Source of the DNA: Phycomyces nitens
Taxonomy: Eukaryota; Mucoromycota; Mucoromycetes; Mucorales; Phycomycetaceae
Assembly: GCA_022702545.1 (NCBI GenBank)
Contig: JAHRBC010000003.1
Coordinates: forward strand, 1,426,001-1,490,000
Reading direction: 5' to 3'
DNA length: 64,000 nt
Positions 59,379 to 64,000 of the stretch are shown here, one piece after another. The position numbers and the translations under genes are program-made. Below the pieces are notes generated by a model. The model was not told where the DNA came from, made no database searches, and saw only the letters and a program-made list of their open reading frames with translations. Each line of letters starts with the position of its first letter. Position 1 is the stretch's first letter.

Positions 59379-61629
59379 ATGTTGCCGTCATTAAAGCTAT
59401 TTAGCCAAATACCTTGTCCAGATCTACCAACCTGCAACCGTGCTTCATGTTTTTATTCACACTCTTTGCCTCCTGGTTAGTACCAGCCATGTCCCATTTT
59501 TTTTTGATCGTCCAAACCTCATTAGATTCACAGTAGCATCTGCAATCAAACGACGCAAGATTATCACTCCCACAAAGCAATCAGTCGATCGTCCATTCAA
59601 ATTACCCGACAGTCCAGCAAAGCCAGTCGATCGAGCCTTGGCTAGCCGACCAACTCAATCAACAACAGGTAGACAATCCACAATCAATACTCCAAACAAT
59701 GAAGAATCCAAAAAAAAAGAAAAAGAAAAGACGCTTACGTAAAATCCTCATGTGATCCTTGACAATCTAGCAAAACGGCCTAATCCACAATCATCACGTC
59801 CTGAACTCATTCCAACCAACTCTAGATCTCAACTGGTTGCACCTCCATCAATCTATAAAACATCACCAAAACCCGGTCATGGATCCACATTGGCTGCCAC
59901 AAAGGTGGCCACAACCATGCACGGCCCTCGACGCATTGCCCACACAAATGCAGTATGTATTTAATACCACGAGTGATTTAGAAAAAAAAAAGAAAGAAAG
60001 ATGGTGGGGGTTGTTTTTTTGTTGTTGTTGATATTCTCTATAGGCTGCCAATGCAGGCCCACCAGTGATTCTCCCCAACATACGGTCTCACACCCCACTC
60101 AAGATTCGACAGGCAAGCCAATAACATACATACTTTGGCAATCATTCTTAATAGTTGTCTTAAATGGACTCTCTAGGTTACTGCAAACAAAATATACGAG
60201 CATTTCTGTCGAATCTACAGCAGTTTGCAGCCGGATCTTGCCACTCAACATACTGTTGAGCAAGAAGATCGGATACACCAAAACACCATCAATCCTGCTG
60301 GTTACAAACAAATGGCCATGACTGTCCTGATGGGTCTAAAGAAAAGACCAGAAGCAATCGGCCCAACCGATATTGGGATTCATGGTGAATGGGTTGATCC
60401 TGGGGTCAAGGTCACAAAGAGTATAGAGGCGGTGTCGAGAAAGTATTGTATTTCAGAGAATGAGTTGGAAAAGATGGGATATCCACTCTCGAGTGTCTTG
60501 GCCACTCCTGGAGGGACTGGCCCTAGTATGCTGTACAAGAAGATAAAGTGCGATCGGTGCAATCGTGATTATAAAGTAAAGGATGTTTTGGATCAAGTGG
60601 ACCATACCCTCTGTCTGTACCATCATGGTCGTATGCGGATGGTTATGAAGTCAGGTAAACTGGGATGTGTGAGAAGGGAAGAGTGAGAGGCTAAAGTGAA
60701 AATGGGTCCAGGTGAAAAGCACAGGGTGTATAGTTGCTGTGAAGAGACATATGGAAACGAAGGCTGTGTCAAGGGGCCTCATGTCTATAAAGGTAAATGG
60801 CGTGCAATATCCACAGCGGCCTAAAGAGTATAAATCGATATTAGATGAGGATCTGGAGACGATGCATGGAAAGATTGCGTATATAAAGACACCAGTTGCT
60901 GATCCAGCAAAACCTCGTGCTGGAATTGTAGCTTTGGATTGTGAAATGGTAACACTCGTATTTGGGTTGCTTGGGATAGATTGCTAATGACATTATAAAA
61001 GGGATATACAACAGCTGGAATGGAGTTAATCCGATTAACAGTAGTAGGAGAGCAGGCAAAGATACTGATTGATGAAATGGTCTTACCATCGCATATGATC
61101 ATCGATCTCAATACACGTTACAGTGGTATAAAGACATTGGCAGGTGTAAAGCACAATCTAGAGAGCATCAGAGAACAATTATTTGAGCATATTGACAGCA
61201 ATACGATTTTACTTGGCCATGGTTTGGTAAGCTCACAGCTATACAAAGGATACATCTGACGAAAAAAACAAAACAAAATAACATTAGGAAAACGATATGA
61301 ATGCTCTAAGGGTAAAGCAAAGACAATGTTTCCCATATGTATAGACTAACATGTAACATAGCTTATTCACACCAATATCATTGATACGGCAGCAGTAAGT
61401 ACAGTGTCAATAAACTCATTTTGACATGCTCATATAATTTTATTTCCATTAGCTTTACCCACATCCTCATGGACTTCCCTATCGATTTGGTCTCCGTACT
61501 CTCTCTACGCGCCATCTTTCAAAATTCATTCAAGAAGGTTCAGATGGACACGATTCTTTTGAGGATGCCCAGACATGCATGGAACTTTTAGAGGTCTTTT
61601 TGAAGAATAAATCAAGCCAGGGAGGATAG
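59379..61629 (+). CDS. REX3: Rex3-like DEDDh 3'-5' RNA exonuclease
   Basis: Eleven exons (59379-59475, 59534-59668, 59771-59952, 60044-60112, 60177-60654, 60712-60792, 60845-60948, 61002-61226, 61288-61311, 61362-61394, 61453-61629) give 534 residues. The N-terminus, FSQIPCPDLPTCNRASCFYS ending in H, is a CCCH zinc finger as in fungal Rex3. A basic linker, then the conserved pre-domain zinc site (YSCCEETYGNEGCVKGPHVY), precede the catalytic DEDDh core: ALDCEM (Asp, Glu), LLGHGLENDMNAL (Asp), and HDSFEDAQ (His, Asp). All five catalytic residues are present. Yeast Rex3 trims the RNase MRP RNA; related Rex1 trims tRNA and 5S rRNA. Intron 4 is GC-AG. The 52-base intron 6 was chosen because it restores HVYKDEDLETMHGKI. 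Confidence 0.88.
60113..60176 (+). other. GC-AG intron 4 of the Rex3-like gene
   Basis: The donor is CGACAG|GCAAGC and the acceptor CTCTAG|GTT, 64 bases. Without splicing the frame closes, and there is no GT close by. Joining gives LKIRQVTANKIYEHF in phase. Confidence 0.8.
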
Positions 61630-62381
61630 GGCCAAGACTAATAATCTTAATATATTACCAAGAGAAAGAGAGAGAAATGGATATTGAACAACAGGATGGG
61701 TTGATCTAGTATTATTGCCATCATTAGTGTATTTTATATATACATATATACATATATATACATCGTTTTTTTCAAGACATGTAGGTGAGTTTAATAGGAA
61801 GGGCCATGGATATCTATCCAAAAAGAAAAATGATACAAATGACACTTGTTTCTAATTTTGCTTATTTTATGCTTCAAAGCTTATATTATCTTTGTGATAC
61901 TGTCAATCCTTGATTAATTTTTGTTTGGTTGTGCAGAAAGAGGATATATAAACTCTATTGAGTTTGACATTTCTAATTTCATTGCCAAAGTGCTCAAGAA
62001 GCACAGTTTTATGGCCTGATTAGTCCAACAGAATTCAAGTGTAATTTTCAAAAAACAAAAAAATTATTACACTCTCGTGTCCATCCCAGTCTTTACTTTT
62101 TTCCTAAATCCTAATCGACTTTTATCGACTCTTTATGTTGTAGCCCACAATACCTTTTTTTTTATGCCCTCTAAACCAAGCAAGTTGGCCCCTTTGGTTG
62201 CTCTCAAAAACTCTTTGACTAGAATCTATAAAAGGTTTTGTTTTTTTTTTTGACATGAAAGACACCAAAGAGGTTTGATTTTAACTTTCAAGCACTGTGA
62301 ACCCAGTGCTCATCCAGACTTTATTAGCAGTTAAATACTCAAAAGATTCATCTTTTTTATTATTATTTTATTTTCTCTAGA
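61630..62381. other. Intergenic region between Rex3-like gene and paralogue 2
   Basis: About 750 bases, AT-rich, with (TA)n near 61735-61762 and T/A homopolymers. A TATATAAA site near 61944 is about 430 bases before the next ATG, far for a core promoter. No gene. Confidence 0.55.
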
Positions 62382-63932
62382 ATGTTTCATCACATAATTC
62401 TGATTTTATTGATCGTTTTGCTTGACGCTATACAAGAATGCCACGCAGCTCCCAACAATCTCTCGAGTTATATCAGCAACTCACAGACCTATGAGATCCT
62501 AAAGGCTATTGTGCTGGGATATCTGGCACACATCATGACCATCCGCCCACGCCCAGATACTGATCAAAAGAAAACTATTTATTGGCGGTTTGCATCCTTT
62601 GCGTATCCAACATTGGGAATTGGCATTGCTTTAAAGGCAATGCTTATGGCGTATGACAGCGATAGGATTCTTGGCATCGACCAGATTAATAAGCAGATTG
62701 AAGAAATCGAGGGAAAAAAGGAACATTGGATGACAGAATGGAAAAATGATTGTTGGGATAGCGTTACAAGCATATTTTCACATAAAAGACACGGCACTGT
62801 ATATTGCGACGATATAGAGAATCAAAGTTTCTCAAATGAGCCATTAATAATGGACAACCGAGAGAGAGAGGACATTGACGACAAAAAACTTTGGGAAAAC
62901 GGCTCAAAAGCTTTTCGAGAAAAAGTGATGGCATTAAAGGAAAAGATCATAAAGAAATATCACGCCAATTTACAGGAAACCAATGGAGATAATGTAATAT
63001 ATCTTGCGGCAATTCTATACACCATGAATCCTCAACAGGCAAGGCGTACAAAGCACTGTATATTGAACGAAAGCATTTACCTCGGGCTCGATCTACCACC
63101 CAGAAAACTTCCTCAGTATCCTACTTTAATCATGTCCAAAGACATTTCGATTACTGGAACAGGAGTCGACTCTACCTATCAAGCCAGTGTGAAACCTTAT
63201 GCTGTTCGTTACTTGACCGAGAATATGCTAGACCAAATACCCGCAACACATTATATGGACGACACTTCGTACATTGAGCTGTCTGTCACAATTGTCCAGC
63301 TTGTTAACATAGTAGTCGAATGCATTGATGAAGATGGCGATAAATGGGTCAAGGTTGTCATGATCATATACACGATTATGTCAGTTCTTCAAACACTTTC
63401 TCTAATGATCCTCCACAAGCAATCAATGGTCTTGAGCATTCTGTATGAACGCGACACCAACTCCGAGACGCCTGCAACTTTGAATACTTCTGATAACATG
63501 AGGAGCAATTCAAATACCCGCGTGCCTGATAGATCGCCCACGGCTACGAATGGTTCAGACCTTCAACACAAAGACGCTTTCTTGGAGAGAATAATCAACA
63601 AGGCAGATATTAAAACCAAAGACAGTTTCAAGGTATATACTGAATACAAGTATTGGTCCTATTCTTCTTCTGGGATAGCAGGATTGGCCATATCGCTGCT
63701 TGTTGGTATCTGGGCGGATTATACTGCTCACAGTATAACACAATGGATTGTCCTGGCATGGATACTGAACCCTTTGATATTGATATTCCTGGCAGTTATT
63801 CAAAAGATCATCTTTAAAAAACATCGATTTCTGTCCAGAGTATCTGTATATCTTGTTCACCTAATAGGAATCTCAGGCGCACTGTGCGTTTTATTTGCAA
63901 CTATCATAGGCTACAATATAAAAATCAACTGA
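62382..63932 (+). CDS. Membrane protein of unknown family, paralogue 2
   Basis: Intronless, 516 residues, starting with a signal peptide MFHHIILILLIVLLDAIQEC. It shares three blocks with 50377-51978. Block 1: YEILKAIVLGYLAHIMTIRP followed by RFASFAYPTLGIGIALKAM. Block 2: YMDDTSYIEL, VVECIDEDGDKWVKV and MSVLQTLSLMILHKQ. Block 3: WADYTAHSITQWIVLAWIL near the end. The linkers differ in sequence and length, and the tandem repeat of paralogue 1 is missing. At least four hydrophobic segments suggest a multi-pass membrane protein. The conserved acidic DGDKW motif between hydrophobic parts is the best handle on function, which remains unknown. Both copies look intact. Confidence 0.82.
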   Translation: MFHHIILILLIVLLDAIQECHAAPNNLSSYISNSQTYEILKAIVLGYLAHIMTIRPRPDTDQKKTIYWRFASFAYPTLGIGIALKAMLMAYDSDRILGIDQINKQIEEIEGKKEHWMTEWKNDCWDSVTSIFSHKRHGTVYCDDIENQSFSNEPLIMDNREREDIDDKKLWENGSKAFREKVMALKEKIIKKYHANLQETNGDNVIYLAAILYTMNPQQARRTKHCILNESIYLGLDLPPRKLPQYPTLIMSKDISITGTGVDSTYQASVKPYAVRYLTENMLDQIPATHYMDDTSYIELSVTIVQLVNIVVECIDEDGDKWVKVVMIIYTIMSVLQTLSLMILHKQSMVLSILYERDTNSETPATLNTSDNMRSNSNTRVPDRSPTATNGSDLQHKDAFLERIINKADIKTKDSFKVYTEYKYWSYSSSGIAGLAISLLVGIWADYTAHSITQWIVLAWILNPLILIFLAVIQKIIFKKHRFLSRVSVYLVHLIGISGALCVLFATIIGYNIKIN

Positions 63933-64000
63933 TTACATATTAATATATAATTCATCAGAATTTCAGAAATAATCCAAATAAAAATGTCCAAAAGTAAATC

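Noticed and set aside
60712..60987. Unspliced frame over Rex3 exons 6-7 (KVNGVQYPQRPKEYK)
   Set aside because: It breaks the conserved zinc-site frame; removing the 52-base intron restores the family pattern.
1..64000. CRISPR arrays, rRNA, tRNA genes, bacterial operons
   Set aside because: No direct-repeat/spacer arrays, no rRNA stretches, and no convincing tRNA cloverleaf noticed by eye; a tRNA could still be missed without a covariance search.

Overview
This window looks like nuclear DNA of an early-diverging filamentous fungus, most likely Mucoromycota (a Phycomyces- or Mucor-like mould). The genes are broken by many short introns of about 45-100 bases with GTAAGT-like donors, the spacers are long and very AT-rich with (TTA)n and (TA)n runs, a DIRS-type tyrosine-recombinase retroelement relic is present, and the gene content (VTC polyphosphate polymerase, Hook dynein adaptor, TAPT1/Emp65, Rex3 exonuclease) is fungal. 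The order-level placement is inference; no rRNA or marker gene is present.

Layout. 0.7-3.3 kb: a VTC-type polyphosphate polymerase (+). 6.3-9.6 kb: a long, mostly disordered protein of unknown function (-). 13.2-33.9 kb: the striking part, four tandem same-strand genes of one family. Each encodes an adenylation-thiolation-reductase (A-T-R) enzyme of about 1,040 residues with eight exons, and exons 2-6 have exactly the same lengths in every copy. 35.6-36.4 kb: a GNAT acetyltransferase (+). 39.5-42.1 kb: an unrecognised globular-head plus coiled-coil protein. 42.3-43.2 kb: an intronless unknown. 43.4-46.6 kb: a Hook protein (-). 47.3-49.8 kb: a decayed DIRS-like retroelement (-), with a second terminal fragment at 53.2-53.5 kb. 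50.4-52.0 and 62.4-63.9 kb: two paralogous secretory-pathway membrane proteins of unknown family. 53.7-56.2 kb: TAPT1/Emp65 (+). 56.4-57.5 kb: a MIT-domain-like protein (-). 59.4-61.6 kb: a Rex3-like DEDDh RNA exonuclease (+).

The four A-T-R genes should each activate a carboxylic or amino acid as an adenylate, load it on a phosphopantetheine arm and release it by NAD(P)H reduction, usually as an aldehyde. The copies are mosaics: the reductase domain and some introns are nearly or fully identical between copies, while the N-terminal adenylation halves differ, mainly between copy 1, copy 2 and the copy 3/4 pair. This suggests tandem duplication with gene conversion of the release module and divergence of substrate choice. 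The substrate and product are not readable from sequence. A ~200-base-arm inverted repeat follows copy 1, and a conserved upstream block precedes copies 3 and 4.

Exon joins were worked out by eye from donor/acceptor motifs, reading phase and comparison between copies; boundaries may be off by a base or two. At least four introns use GC-AG rather than GT-AG ends.
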